A stretch of DNA of 64,000 nucleotides. Origin: Hydrogenophaga sp. BPS33 (GTDB taxonomy: Bacteria; Pseudomonadota; Gammaproteobacteria; Burkholderiales; Burkholderiaceae_C). Shown here in pieces: positions 45,410 through 53,595 of the stretch. The notes beneath the pieces are model-generated. The model saw only the letters and a program-made list of their open reading frames with translations. It was not told the origin of the DNA and did not search any database. The stretch is taken from the NCBI RefSeq assembly GCF_009859475.1, contig NZ_CP044549.1, positions 3,906,001 through 3,970,000 on the forward strand, read 5' to 3'. Both the position numbers and the translations under genes were made by a program. Every line of letters begins with the position of its first letter. Within the stretch, counting starts at the first letter, position 1.

Positions 45410-46558
45410 ATGCCCAGGCCCATGACCGCACACCCCGCTCCCGCCGCGCCGCGCCGCCACCTGCCCGACACGCTTGTCACCCTGGCCGACCACGAGCGGC
45501 ACGCGCGCGGCGTGCTGGACGAAGCCACCTGGGCCTACCTGTTCGGCGCCGCAGGCGATGAACTCACTTTGGACCGCAACCAGGAGGCCTGGCGCGCACT
45601 GGAGCTGCTGCCCCGCGTGCTGCGCCCGTTGGCGGGCGGGCACACGCGGGTGGACCTGCTCGGGCGCACGCTGGCCCACCCCATCCTCGTCGCCCCCATG
45701 GCCTACCAATGCCTGGCCCATGCCGACGGCGAGCACGCCACGGCACTGGCCACCGCCGCCCTTGGCGCGGGCCTGGTGTTCAGCACGCAGGCGTCGGCGC
45801 GCCTGGAAGACGTCGCCGCGGCCTTCCTGCCCGAGGCCGGACGCGGACCGCTCTGGTTCCAGCTGTACCTGCAACCCGACCGTGGCTTCACCGAGGAGCT
45901 CGTGCGCCGTGCGGAGGGCGCGGGCTACGAAGCCCTGGTGCTCACCGTGGACGCGCCCGTGCAAGGCGCGCGCGACCGCGAGCGCAGCGCCCGCTTTCGC
46001 CTGCCCGAGGGCCTGCGCGCGGTCAATCTCGACGGCCTGCGCCACGCGCCCGCACGCACCCTGGAAGCGGGGCAAAGCGCCTTGTTCGACGACCTGCTGC
46101 ACCACGCCCCCACCTGGGACGACGTGGCCTGGCTGCGCTCGGTCACCCGCCTGCCCGTGCTGCTCAAGGGCGTCCTGCACCCCGACGACGCCCGGCAAGC
46201 GCTGGCCTGCGGTGCAGCCGGCCTGATCGTCTCCAACCATGGAGGCCGCACGCTGGACACCGCGACCGCTACCTGCGCCGCCCTGCCGCGCGTCGCGCAG
46301 GCGGTGCAAGGCGCGGTGCCCGTGCTGGTAGACGGCGGCATCCGCCGGGGCACCGACGTGCTCAAGGCCATCGGCCTGGGCGCCAGCGCCGTGCTGGTGG
46401 GCCGCCCCGTGCTGCAAGGCCTGGCCAACGCCGGCGCCAGCGGCGTGGCGCACGTGCTGCGCCTGCTGCGCGACGAGCTGGAAATCGCCATGGCCCTCAC
46501 CGGTTGCCGCACGCTGGATCAAGCCCCGTCGGCACTGACCTGCAACTGGCCCCCTTAA
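45410..46558 (+). CDS. FMN-dependent alpha-hydroxy-acid oxidizing protein
   Basis: A 382-aa (or 378 if the second ATG at 45422 is used) FMN enzyme of the lactate/glycolate oxidase family. Family marks: HPILVAPMAYQCLAHADGE, WFQLYLQPDRG, LTVDAPVQGARDRE, LPVLLKGVLHPDDAR, IVSNHGGRTLD (catalytic His and substrate Arg) and VDGGIRRGTDVLKAIGLGASAVLVGRPV for FMN phosphate binding. It oxidises a 2-hydroxy acid such as lactate. It is between two Fur-like sites, which is unusual for this family, and may serve iron-restricted metabolism; this is inference. Confidence 0.9.
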   Translation: MPRPMTAHPAPAAPRRHLPDTLVTLADHERHARGVLDEATWAYLFGAAGDELTLDRNQEAWRALELLPRVLRPLAGGHTRVDLLGRTLAHPILVAPMAYQCLAHADGEHATALATAALGAGLVFSTQASARLEDVAAAFLPEAGRGPLWFQLYLQPDRGFTEELVRRAEGAGYEALVLTVDAPVQGARDRERSARFRLPEGLRAVNLDGLRHAPARTLEAGQSALFDDLLHHAPTWDDVAWLRSVTRLPVLLKGVLHPDDARQALACGAAGLIVSNHGGRTLDTATATCAALPRVAQAVQGAVPVLVDGGIRRGTDVLKAIGLGASAVLVGRPVLQGLANAGASGVAHVLRLLRDELEIAMALTGCRTLDQAPSALTCNWPP

Positions 46559-46584
46559 AAACTTTCCTTTTTTTTCGATGGAAT

Positions 46585-46616
46585 ATGCGAATGCGAAACA
46601 TTCTCGTTTAGAATGA
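46585..46616 (+). promoter_or_regulatory. Fur-box-like promoter of tonB-exbBD-hemP operon
   Basis: TGCGAA (46586-46591), 17 bases, TAGAAT (46609-46614) forms a plausible promoter, overlapped by GCGAATGCGAAACATTCTCG. The central AATGCGAAACATTCT resembles the Fur consensus. Confidence 0.6.
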
Positions 46617-46668
46617 CCACAGTTTCCCGATACACGCCGGCCCAGGCCGCCCACCCGAAAGGTTCTCC

Positions 46669-46749
46669 ATGACCACTGGTCTCGCCGTTCTCGGTACCAG
46701 CTTCATGCTCATGTTGGCCGCTGCGGGGTGGATTTTTCGGCACAGATAG
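46669..46749 (+). CDS. Candidate 26-residue membrane peptide
   Basis: A very short ORF of 26 codons, starting MTTGLAVLGTSFMLMLA and ending GWIFRHR, i.e. one hydrophobic helix with a basic C-terminus. It lies in the tonB leader, after the Fur-like promoter and 66 bases before tonB; GAAAGG 6 bases upstream could bind ribosomes. A membrane-spanning, positive-ended design is typical of real small membrane proteins, but the ORF could be a chance or leader peptide. No family was recognised. Confidence 0.4.
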   Translation: MTTGLAVLGTSFMLMLAAAGWIFRHR

Positions 46750-46815
46750 TTCATAACAAGGCCTCTTCAGCGGCCCCCACGCCACCGAATTGCAGAGTTT
46801 CTCGCGTTACCCACC

Positions 46816-47544
46816 ATGTCCACCGCCAGCGCCAGTGCCGCGCCTCCCATGCCTTCCCTGCTCCACACCCCAGCGCGCCGCGTGAACCGCCGCGTTCTCG
46901 TGGTGGGTGCCGTGGTCGGCCTGCATGTGCTGGTGGTCTGGGCCTTGCAAACCGGCCTGCTGCACCGCGCCGTGGAAATGGTGATTCCTGTGCAGGTCCT
47001 GGCCGAGCTGATCGAGCCGGCCCAGCCGCTGGTCACGCCCGAACCGCCGCCCCCCGCACCGCCCAAGCCCGTGGTGCAGAAACCGCGCCCTCAGCCCAAG
47101 CCCCTGCCCCGCCCCGAACCCACACCGCTGCCGGTGCAGCAACAGGCGCCATCCCCCGTCGCGCCGGTGGTGGCCCCGCCCGAACCCGCTCCGCCGGCCC
47201 CTCCTGCGCCGCCAGCCCCTCCGGCTCCGCCTGCTCCGCCGGCCCCGCCCGCGCCGCCCCGCATCGAACTGCCCTCCAGCAGCGCCGACTACCTCAACAA
47301 CCCGCGCCCACCCTACCCCTCGCTCTCCAAGCGCATGGGCGAACAGGGCAAGGTCGTGATCCGCGCGTTCATCGAGGTCAATGGCACGGCCAGCCGCGCC
47401 GAGATCCAAACCTCCAGCGGTTACGACCGGCTGGACCAGACCGCGCTACAAACCGTGCAACGCTGGCGCTACGTGCCCGGCAAACGCGCCGGGGTGCCTG
47501 CAGCCATGTGGTTCAACATCCCCGTCAATTTCGTCTTGGAATAA
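46816..47544 (+). CDS. tonB: TonB energy-transducing protein
   Basis: A 242-aa protein with an N-terminal inner-membrane anchor (VLVVGAVVGLHVLVVWALQ, containing the conserved SHLxH-like His), a long Pro-rich periplasmic spacer (about 65-150, with tandem Ala-Pro-Pro repeats) and the C-terminal TonB domain (RPPYPSLSKRMGEQGKVVIRAFIEVNG...QTVQRWRYVPGKRAG). It couples proton-motive force from ExbB/ExbD to the outer-membrane receptors in this window. It is in an operon with exbB (26 bases later), exbD and hemP, probably Fur-regulated. Confidence 0.95.
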   Translation: MSTASASAAPPMPSLLHTPARRVNRRVLVVGAVVGLHVLVVWALQTGLLHRAVEMVIPVQVLAELIEPAQPLVTPEPPPPAPPKPVVQKPRPQPKPLPRPEPTPLPVQQQAPSPVAPVVAPPEPAPPAPPAPPAPPAPPAPPAPPAPPRIELPSSSADYLNNPRPPYPSLSKRMGEQGKVVIRAFIEVNGTASRAEIQTSSGYDRLDQTALQTVQRWRYVPGKRAGVPAAMWFNIPVNFVLE

Positions 47545-47570
47545 ACCTCTTCCCCTGGAGTCAGAGCATC

Positions 47571-48320
47571 ATGGATCCGCAGTTCGCCACATCGGGCATC
47601 GCCCACGTCTGGACACAAGGTGACTGGGTCACCCGCTCGGTGGCCCTCGTGTTGCTCGTCATGTCCCTCGCCACCTGGATCATCATCCTTTGGAAGGCGC
47701 TGGATCAGCGTGCGCAACGCGCGCAGGCCAAGGGTGTCGAAGGCTTCTGGCACAGCGCCGATTTCGCCGAAGGGCTGGACAAGCTGGGTGCGCCGGAAGG
47801 CAACCCCTTCCGCGCCGCCGCCATCGAAGGCCGCGAGGCCACCCGCCACATCCTGCACAAGGACGGCTTGAACGGCGCACCCGCACAGCGCCAATTGCAC
47901 GACAGCCTGGATGTGAGCGACTGGGTCGAGCGTTCGCTGCGCAAGAGCGTGGACGACTACACGGCGCGCGCGCAAAGCGGTTTGTCGGTCCTGGCTTCCG
48001 TCGCCTCGACCGCCCCGTTCGTGGGCCTGTTCGGCACGGTCTGGGGCATCTACCACGCGCTGCTGAGCATCGGTGCGGCGGGCCAGGTCAGCATCGACCG
48101 CGTGGCCGGCCCGATCGGTGAGGCGCTGATCATGACCGCGCTGGGCCTGCTGGTTGCCATTCCCGCCGTGCTGGGCTTCAACGCCCTGGTGCGTGGCAAC
48201 AAGACCATCAGCCACCAGCTCAACCGCTTCGCACACGACCTGCACGCCTACTTCGTCACCGGCGCCCGCGTGACCAGCGCTGCCGATAGCAAAGTACTGC
48301 CGATGAAGAAGGCTTCGTAA
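47571..48320 (+). CDS. exbB: ExbB-type proton channel protein
   Basis: A 249-aa MotA/TolQ/ExbB-family inner-membrane protein. It has a first helix near 22-42 (SVALVLLVMSLATWIIILW), a cytosolic region, and the paired conserved helices LASVASTAPFVGLFGTVWGIYHAL and VAGPIGEALIMTALGLLVAIPAVLGFNALV. With ExbD it forms the proton-driven motor that energises TonB. GGAGTC precedes the ATG. The length is typical. Confidence 0.95.
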   Translation: MDPQFATSGIAHVWTQGDWVTRSVALVLLVMSLATWIIILWKALDQRAQRAQAKGVEGFWHSADFAEGLDKLGAPEGNPFRAAAIEGREATRHILHKDGLNGAPAQRQLHDSLDVSDWVERSLRKSVDDYTARAQSGLSVLASVASTAPFVGLFGTVWGIYHALLSIGAAGQVSIDRVAGPIGEALIMTALGLLVAIPAVLGFNALVRGNKTISHQLNRFAHDLHAYFVTGARVTSAADSKVLPMKKAS

Positions 48321-48340
48321 GAAGGAAGAGGAATCGCGCC

Positions 48341-48754
48341 ATGGCCATCGGAACCCAAGAAGACAGCGACGCCATGATGAGCGAGATCAACATGATCCCG
48401 TTCATCGACGTGATGCTGGTCTTGCTGATCATCTTCATCATCACGGTGCCGGTCATCAAGCACGCGGTCAACATCGAGTTGCCGCAAGCCAGCATGGAGA
48501 AGGTGCTGGACAAGCCCGAGAACATCCGCCTCTCCGTGGATGCGGACGGCCACTATTTCTGGAACGACCAACGCGTGGACGACGCCGACTTCGCCAGCCG
48601 ACTCACCGCGGCGGCCGCGCAGGAACCCCAGCCCGAATTGCACATCCGCGGCGACAAGGCAGTGCGCTATGAGCGCGTGGCGCAAGCCATGGCGGCGGCG
48701 CAACGCAGCGGGGTGAAAAAGATTGGATTCATCACGGAGCCCGCAACGCCATGA
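48341..48754 (+). CDS. exbD: ExbD-type biopolymer transport protein
   Basis: A 137-aa protein with a short cytosolic N-terminus (SDAMMSEINMIPFIDVMLVLLIIF) holding the membrane Asp (FIDVM) essential for proton flow, one helix, and a periplasmic domain (LRLSVDADGHYFWND-like ... ERVAQAMAAAQRSGVKKIGFITEP). It partners ExbB. Its stop overlaps hemP by ATGA (48751-48754). Confidence 0.95.
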   Translation: MAIGTQEDSDAMMSEINMIPFIDVMLVLLIIFIITVPVIKHAVNIELPQASMEKVLDKPENIRLSVDADGHYFWNDQRVDDADFASRLTAAAAQEPQPELHIRGDKAVRYERVAQAMAAAQRSGVKKIGFITEPATP

Positions 48755-48951
48755 ACCTGAACCCGAACACCGCTTCTGCGTCTGCACCCTTGTCCGCATC
48801 GCCTGCCGCAGCAGCCTCGGAAACCCAGCACGTCTCCGTGCTGCCCAGTGCCGAACTGTTGCGCGGCCAGAAGGTCGTGGCGATCGATCACAACGGCTCG
48901 TTGTACCGTTTGCAGACGACGCGCCAGGGCAAGCTGATCCTCACCAAGTGA
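48751..48951 (+). CDS. hemP: Hemin uptake protein HemP
   Basis: A 66-aa protein. The second half VLPSAELLRGQKVVAIDHNGSLYRLQTTRQGKLILTK contains the HemP core (S..LL.G...v.I.H.g..Y.Lr.Tr.gKLILTK). HemP is small, often Fur-controlled, and in some bacteria promotes heme-uptake gene expression. It is translationally coupled to exbD. The Ala/Ser-rich N-terminus is longer than in many homologues. Confidence 0.9.
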   Translation: MNLNPNTASASAPLSASPAAAASETQHVSVLPSAELLRGQKVVAIDHNGSLYRLQTTRQGKLILTK

Positions 48952-48985
48952 GCAAGGACAGCCGCCGCATTGAAGCGTTGAGAAA

Positions 48986-49160
48986 TCGTGGGGCGACCCG
49001 GGGATCACCCTCCCCGGCGTCGTTTTTGGCCAGCCAGGGGGCTCGTCCCCAGTAGCCAGGCATTTTTTGAGTTTTTCGTGGGGCGACCGGGAGAGCCACT
49101 CTTCCGTGTCGTTTTTGGCCCAGCCAAGGAGCGCATGTCTCCGTTAGCCAAGCATTTTTT
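48986..49160 (+). repeat. Tandem hairpin repeat, two diverged copies of about 84 bases
   Basis: Copy 1 (48986-49068) and copy 2 (49076-49160) both begin TCGTGGGGCGACC, contain GTCGTTTTTGGCC and AGCCA, and end in GCATTTTTT. Each forms two stem-loops. In the first stem, CCGGGG/CCCCGG in copy 1 is replaced by CGGGAGA/TCTTCCG in copy 2, so pairing is kept. The T-runs make them terminator-like. The gap 48952-49217 holds no gene. Confidence 0.75.
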
Positions 49161-49217
49161 CGACCGCGAGAATAACAGATTCGAAACAGGCCCCGGTCGC
49201 AGGGACCTGTCATCCCA

Positions 49218-49625
49218 TCAAAGGCCGATGGCGGCGATGCCAGCGCGCGCGATCTGCGCGTCTTCGTTGGATTTCACACCGCTTACGCCCACCGCGCCGA
49301 TGCACTGGCCGTCCTTGAGGATCGGCACACCACCTTCGAGCATGCCCTCCAGCGCGGGCGCGCTCAGGAAAGACATGCGGCCCTGGTTGATCACGTCTTC
49401 GTAGATCTTGCTTTCGCGGCGCCCCAGCGCAGCCGTGCGCGCCTTGGAGGGTGCAATGTGGGCGGAAATCGCGGCCACCCCGTCCAGGCGTTGCAGCCAC
49501 AGCAGATGGCCACCATCGTCCACGATGGCGATCGTGACCGGCCAGTTGTTTTTCAGAGCTTCGGCTTCGGCCGCTGCCGCGATGGATTTGACGTCAGCGA
49601 TTTCGAGAACGGCCTTGGTTTTCAT
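49218..49625 (-). CDS. GlcG/HbpS-family protein
   Basis: A 135-aa cytoplasmic-looking protein of the GlcG/HbpS (DUF336) family. It has the pattern KSIAAAAEAEALKNNWPVTIAIVDDGGHLLWLQRLDGV, KARTAALGRRES, and GGVPIL-DGQCIGAVGVSGV. HbpS-type members bind heme or cob(III)alamin-like ligands; GlcG is of unclear function. No signal peptide is present. It lies convergent to the hemP operon, so a heme link is possible but unproven. Confidence 0.9.
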   Translation of the reverse strand: MKTKAVLEIADVKSIAAAAEAEALKNNWPVTIAIVDDGGHLLWLQRLDGVAAISAHIAPSKARTAALGRRESKIYEDVINQGRMSFLSAPALEGMLEGGVPILKDGQCIGAVGVSGVKSNEDAQIARAGIAAIGL

Positions 49626-49715
49626 GAACTTGGTCCTAAATGGGGAATCAGAGAAGCATTGCAGGTCGGGCGTATGACGTCCGGGTGCGCTATGCGAACG
49701 ATAACGCGTGCATTG

Positions 49716-49731
49716 GTGACCCTCAGGTCAC
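49716..49731. promoter_or_regulatory. GTGACC-ctca-GGTCAC inverted repeat
   Basis: A perfect 6-base inverted repeat with 4-base spacer in the gap between the divergent GlcG/HbpS-like gene and the Bax-inhibitor-like gene. It could be an operator. A TACAAT at 49790-49795 may be a -10 element for the plus-strand gene, but no clear -35 is seen. Confidence 0.3.
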
Positions 49732-49874
49732 AAGTAACCTTACCAAAACAAGCGTGTGTTCGCTCGGCCGGCCCGGCAAATCGGAGTCCTACAATGCAAT
49801 TTCGCCGGTTGCGCGTCATCCCGACGCGCAGCGACCGGCGCACCAGTCGTCAGATGATGAAGGAGATCACCACC

Positions 49875-50570
49875 ATGACCGACCATGTTCAAACCAGCGG
49901 CCGCTTCGGCACCGCCGTTTCCTCCGATGCACAGCGCAACAAAGTCATGCGCAACACCTACTGGCTGCTGGCGCTGTCCATGCTGCCCACGGTGTTGGGC
50001 GCCTGGATCGGCGTGCAGACCGGCATCACCGCCAGCCTCACGGGCGGCATTGGCCTGATCGTTTTCCTGGGCGGCGCATTCGCCTTCATGTTCGCGATCG
50101 AGAAGACCAAGAACTCGGCCGCCGGCGTGCCCGTGCTGCTGGCGTTCACCTTCTTCATGGGGCTGATGCTCTCGCGCCTGCTGGCCTCGGTGCTGGGGTT
50201 CAGCAATGGCTCCAGCCTGATCATGACGGCCTTTGGCGGTACGGCCGGTGTATTCTTCATCATGGCCAACCTCTCCAGCGTGATCAAGCGCGACCTCTCC
50301 GGCCTGGGCAAGTGGCTCTTCGTGGGTGCCCTGGCCATCATGATCGGCGCGATCATCAATGTGTTCGTGGGCAGCCCGATGGGCATGGCCGTGATCGCCA
50401 CCCTGGCGATCGTGGTGTTCAGCCTGTACCTGCTGTACGACCTCAAGCGCATCGTCGATGGCGGCGAAACCAACTACATCACCGCCACGCTGGGCCTGTA
50501 CCTGAGCCTGTTCAACATCTTCCAGAGCCTGCTGATGCTGCTGGGCATCTTTGGCGGCGATCGCGAATAA
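49875..50570 (+). CDS. Bax inhibitor-1/YccA-family membrane protein
   Basis: A 231-aa inner-membrane protein with seven hydrophobic segments from about residue 27, e.g. YWLLALSMLPTVLGAWIGV, GLIVFLGGAFAFMFAI, VLLAFTFFMGLMLSRLL and the last FNIFQSLLMLLGIFGG. The TMBIM pattern LYDLKRIVDGGETNYI is present. Members modulate FtsH proteolysis (YccA) or ion leakage; the exact role here is unknown. GAAGGAGAT lies 7 bases before the chosen ATG, better than the in-frame ATG 21 bases earlier. A strong terminator follows. Confidence 0.93.
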   Translation: MTDHVQTSGRFGTAVSSDAQRNKVMRNTYWLLALSMLPTVLGAWIGVQTGITASLTGGIGLIVFLGGAFAFMFAIEKTKNSAAGVPVLLAFTFFMGLMLSRLLASVLGFSNGSSLIMTAFGGTAGVFFIMANLSSVIKRDLSGLGKWLFVGALAIMIGAIINVFVGSPMGMAVIATLAIVVFSLYLLYDLKRIVDGGETNYITATLGLYLSLFNIFQSLLMLLGIFGGDRE

Positions 50571-50597
50571 GCACGGCACGCCACCGCGCTCCTCGAG

Positions 50598-50626
50598 AAA
50601 GGACCTTCGGGTCCTTTTTCTTTTTT
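50598..50626 (+). terminator. Intrinsic terminator
   Basis: AAAGGACC-TTCG-GGTCCTTT stem-loop (50598-50617) with a UUCG tetraloop and a following T-rich tail. It ends transcription of the Bax-inhibitor-like gene. Confidence 0.9.
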
Positions 50627-50691
50627 CCACGCCACCATCAAGTTCCAGGCCCGTGCGTCGAAACAAGTGGGACCCCATCCACACCACCGCC

Positions 50692-51030
50692 ATGCGACGC
50701 ACCGCCCTCACCCTTTCGCTCGTTGCCGCCGCCAGCCTGCTGAGCGGCTGCGAGGCGCTGGGCATCGAAACGGCCACGCAGATCAACGCCAAGAAGGAAG
50801 CCGAAGGCAAGGCCATTGGCAGTGCCTGCCGGCACGCGGTGAAAAGCATCGAGGCCTGCTTCGGCGCTTACCCCCGCGCGGGCAAGGCTGCGGTGTTCGC
50901 GGGCTGGCGCGAGATGGACCAGTACATGCGAGAGAACGCGGTGGTGGGCATGCCCACCGAATCCGAATCGAGCGCGACGAGCGCACCCGAAGCCCAGAAG
51001 GCCGCCTCGGGCAACGCGCAGAGGTCCTGA
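50692..51030 (+). CDS. Small lipoprotein of unknown function
   Basis: A 112-aa protein with a lipoprotein signal (MRRTALTLSLVAAASLLSGC; lipidated Cys20). The mature part has two further cysteines (SACRHAVKSIEACFGAYPRAG) and KAAVFAGWREMDQYMREN, then a Ser/Ala tail. It was not recognised as a named family, though similar short lipoproteins are common in Burkholderiales. The start was chosen for the signal; the frame opens earlier through the terminator. Confidence 0.8.
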   Translation: MRRTALTLSLVAAASLLSGCEALGIETATQINAKKEAEGKAIGSACRHAVKSIEACFGAYPRAGKAAVFAGWREMDQYMRENAVVGMPTESESSATSAPEAQKAASGNAQRS

Positions 51031-51035
51031 GCCGC

Positions 51036-52520
51036 TCAGGTTTGGGCGGACGTGTCCGAGCCGCCCGGCACGCGCGCCGGGTCCAGTTCGAACACCGCCA
51101 TGCTCTCCACGTGCGCCGTGTGCGCAAACATGTTGACCACGCCCGCCGCCACGCAGCGGTAGCCCGCCTGGTGCACCAGCAGACCCGCGTCGCGCGCCAG
51201 CGTGGCCGGGTTGCAACTCACGTAGACGATGCGCTGCGGGGGCGTCCAGCCGCCGCGCAGCGAAGGATTCTGGTGCAGATCGGCCATGGTCTTGGCCAGC
51301 GCGAACGCGCCTTCGCGCGGCGGGTCCACCAGCCACTTCTGCGCCACGCCATCGGCCACCAGTTGCTCGGGCGTCATCTCGAACAGGTTGCGCGCGGCGA
51401 AGGTGGTGGGCGCCAGCGGCTTGCCACGGGCCATCTGATTGCCCGCGAGGTTTTCGCGCGATCGTGCCACCAGGGTTTCGCTGCCCTCGATGCCGAGCAC
51501 CTCGCCCGCCGTGGTGGCGATGGGCAGCGTGAAGTTGCCCAGGCCGCAGAACCAGTCGATCACGCGTTCGTGCGCCTGCGCATCGAGCAGGCGCAAGGCG
51601 CGCGAGACCAGCACCCGGTTGATGAAGGGGTTGACCTGGGTGAAGTCGGTCGGCTTGAACGGCATGGTGATGCCGAAGTCCGGCAGCGCATACGACAGCG
51701 TCGGCCCCACCTCGTCCAGCAGCTTCACCGTGTCCGGCCCCTTGGCCTGCAACCACCATTGCACGCCGTGCTGCGCGGCGAAGGCGCGCAGGCGCGCCAT
51801 GTCGTCGGCGCTCAGCGGCTCCAGGTGGCGCAGCACCAGCGCGGTCACGTCGTCGCCGCAGGCCAGTTCGATCTGCGGGCAGGTTTCGCGCGCGTCCATC
51901 TCGAAGATCATCTGGCGCAGCGGCATGAGCATGGCGCTCACGTGCGGCGGCAGCACGCGGCAGACCTGCATGTCGGCCACATAACGGCTCTTGCGTTCGT
52001 GAAAGCCGATCAGCACTTCGCCCTTCTTGTGCACGTAGCGCACCGACAGGCGCGCGCGGTAGCGGTAGCCCCAAGCCGGCCCCTCGATGGGACGCATCAT
52101 GGTCTCGGCCTTGACCTTGCCCAGATGCCAGAGGTTGTCTTCGAGCACGCGCTGCTTGATGGCCACTTGCGCGGCCTCGTGCAGGTGCTGCATCTTGCAA
52201 CCGCCGCAGGCGCCGGCATGCAGGCCGAAGTGGGGGCAACCGGGGCGCACGCGCTGCGACGATTCGCGGTGCACGGCCGTCACCGTGCCGGCTTCCCAGT
52301 TGTTTTTCTTGCGGTGCACGTTCACGCTGACGTGCTCGAACGGCAAGGCGCCTTCGACAAAGACGACCTTGCCATCGGGTCGGTGGGCGATGCCCTGGGC
52401 ATCGATGTCAAGGGATTCGATCGCCAGCCAGCCTTCGGGCAAGGCGGTAGATGCAGTGCCCGGTGCGGGGGCGCTGGCGGTGGTGAGAAGGCTGTTTTCG
52501 TGGGCTGTGGACGCTGTCAT
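51036..52520 (-). CDS. rlmD: 23S rRNA (uracil-1939-C5)-methyltransferase
   Basis: A 494-aa RNA methyltransferase. An N-terminal TRAM-like segment ([28 protein letters not shown]) precedes a 4Fe-4S cluster motif with cysteines in [20 protein letters not shown] and a later Cys. The SAM-binding Rossmann part has [16 protein letters not shown] and VDPPREGAF; the catalytic nucleophile is in [12 protein letters not shown]. Target U1939 is inferred from family. The gene lies convergent with the lipoprotein gene 5 bases away. Confidence 0.95.
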   Translation of the reverse strand: MTASTAHENSLLTTASAPAPGTASTALPEGWLAIESLDIDAQGIAHRPDGKVVFVEGALPFEHVSVNVHRKKNNWEAGTVTAVHRESSQRVRPGCPHFGLHAGACGGCKMQHLHEAAQVAIKQRVLEDNLWHLGKVKAETMMRPIEGPAWGYRYRARLSVRYVHKKGEVLIGFHERKSRYVADMQVCRVLPPHVSAMLMPLRQMIFEMDARETCPQIELACGDDVTALVLRHLEPLSADDMARLRAFAAQHGVQWWLQAKGPDTVKLLDEVGPTLSYALPDFGITMPFKPTDFTQVNPFINRVLVSRALRLLDAQAHERVIDWFCGLGNFTLPIATTAGEVLGIEGSETLVARSRENLAGNQMARGKPLAPTTFAARNLFEMTPEQLVADGVAQKWLVDPPREGAFALAKTMADLHQNPSLRGGWTPPQRIVYVSCNPATLARDAGLLVHQAGYRCVAAGVVNMFAHTAHVESMAVFELDPARVPGGSDTSAQT

Positions 52521-52560
52521 GCCCCGATTGTCTCAGGCGTTGGGGCAACGATCCGGCGCA

Positions 52561-52627
52561 GGGCCGCCCCAAGCCGGATCAGCCCCCTCGGGGGGCAGCG
52601 ACCCGCGCAGCGGCGCAGCGTGGGGGC
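52561..52627 (-). repeat. GC-rich hairpin repeat, copy H (short variant)
   Basis: On the minus strand it reads ACGCTGCGCCGCTGCGCGGG, then CCCCCCGAGGGGGCTGATCC and GGCTTGGGGCGGCC. It lies just after the exonuclease gene and in its orientation. Confidence 0.7.
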
Positions 52628-52636
52628 CACACCGAT

Positions 52637-53422
52637 TCAGGACCAGGCCTTGAGATATTCGTCCCAATGCGGCTCGGCAGGCGCCAGGTTGTCCAGCGTC
52701 TCCTTCACCATCGCGATCTCCTGCTCGTACTCGGCCTCGGTGAAGCCACCGCGCATCTTCTGGAAGCGGCAGTACACCAGGTAGGTGTTCATCACGTCGG
52801 TCTCGCAGTAGCGGCGGATGTCCTCGGTCTGCCCGGCCAGGTATTGCGCATAGACCTGCGAGCCGTCCATGCCGAGCTTGCCGGGAAAGCCGCAGAGCTT
52901 GGCCATGGCGTCCAGCGGTGCGTTGTTCTTGGGCGAGTACATGGCCAGCAGATCCATCAGGTCCAGGTGGCGCATGTGGTAGCGACCGATGTAGTTGTTC
53001 CACTTGAACTCGCGGTCGTCCTCGCCCATGTCCCAGTACTTGCTGGCCTCCACGCCATGGCGCAAGCCGCGGTAGTGCAGCACGGGCAGATCGAAGCCGC
53101 CACCGTTCCAGCTCACCAGTTGCGGCGTGTGTTTCTCGACCGTGTGGAAAAAGGTCTGCACCACCTTGCCTTCGCTGCGGCCATCGCGGTCGACGAAGGA
53201 ATGGACGCGCAGACCCTCTGCATTGCGGAAGACGCAGCTGATGACGAGCACGCGCTGCAGGTGCAAGGGCATGAAGTCGCTCTGGCCTTTGTCGGCGCGT
53301 TCCGCCAGCCAGGCCGCGTAGACCTGCTCGTCACTGTGATCGGCGGGTGCACCACGCAGCAGACGCAGGCCCTCCACGTCTGGAATGGACTCGATGTCGA
53401 AAACGAGAACCGGCCAGCTCAT
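52637..53422 (-). CDS. PolB-like 3'-5' exonuclease
   Basis: A 261-aa predicted exonuclease of the DnaQ/RNase-H fold related to the proofreading domain of family B polymerases. Metal ligands are visible: Asp9 and Glu11 in VFDIESIPD (ExoI), NGGGFDLPVLHYRG (ExoII Asp), and YCETDVMNTYLVYCRF (ExoIII Asp). A complete polymerase domain is absent, so it is a stand-alone nuclease. Function in DNA repair is inferred. It stands where rpoS is often found downstream of nlpD. Confidence 0.9.
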   Translation of the reverse strand: MSWPVLVFDIESIPDVEGLRLLRGAPADHSDEQVYAAWLAERADKGQSDFMPLHLQRVLVISCVFRNAEGLRVHSFVDRDGRSEGKVVQTFFHTVEKHTPQLVSWNGGGFDLPVLHYRGLRHGVEASKYWDMGEDDREFKWNNYIGRYHMRHLDLMDLLAMYSPKNNAPLDAMAKLCGFPGKLGMDGSQVYAQYLAGQTEDIRRYCETDVMNTYLVYCRFQKMRGGFTEAEYEQEIAMVKETLDNLAPAEPHWDEYLKAWS

Positions 53423-53498
53423 GGTGGATCAGGTTCCGACTACACCCAGCGCCTCAGAGGGCGACACCCGGCGCGCGATGTCTTCGTCCAGGGGTAGC

Positions 53499-53595
53499 AA
53501 GGGTCCGGCTCCGCCGGCCCGAGCTGCCGTGCCCCCTCGAAGCACCGAAGGTGCGCCACGGAGGGGGGAAGCCGCGCAGCGGCGCAGGGGGGTGT
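53499..53595 (-). repeat. GC-rich hairpin repeat, copy D (type I)
   Basis: Type I repeat starting immediately after the nlpD stop codon, in nlpD orientation. On the minus strand: CACCCCCCTGCGCCGCTGCG, then CCCCCCTCCGTGG and GGGCCGGCGGAGCCGG. Confidence 0.87.
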
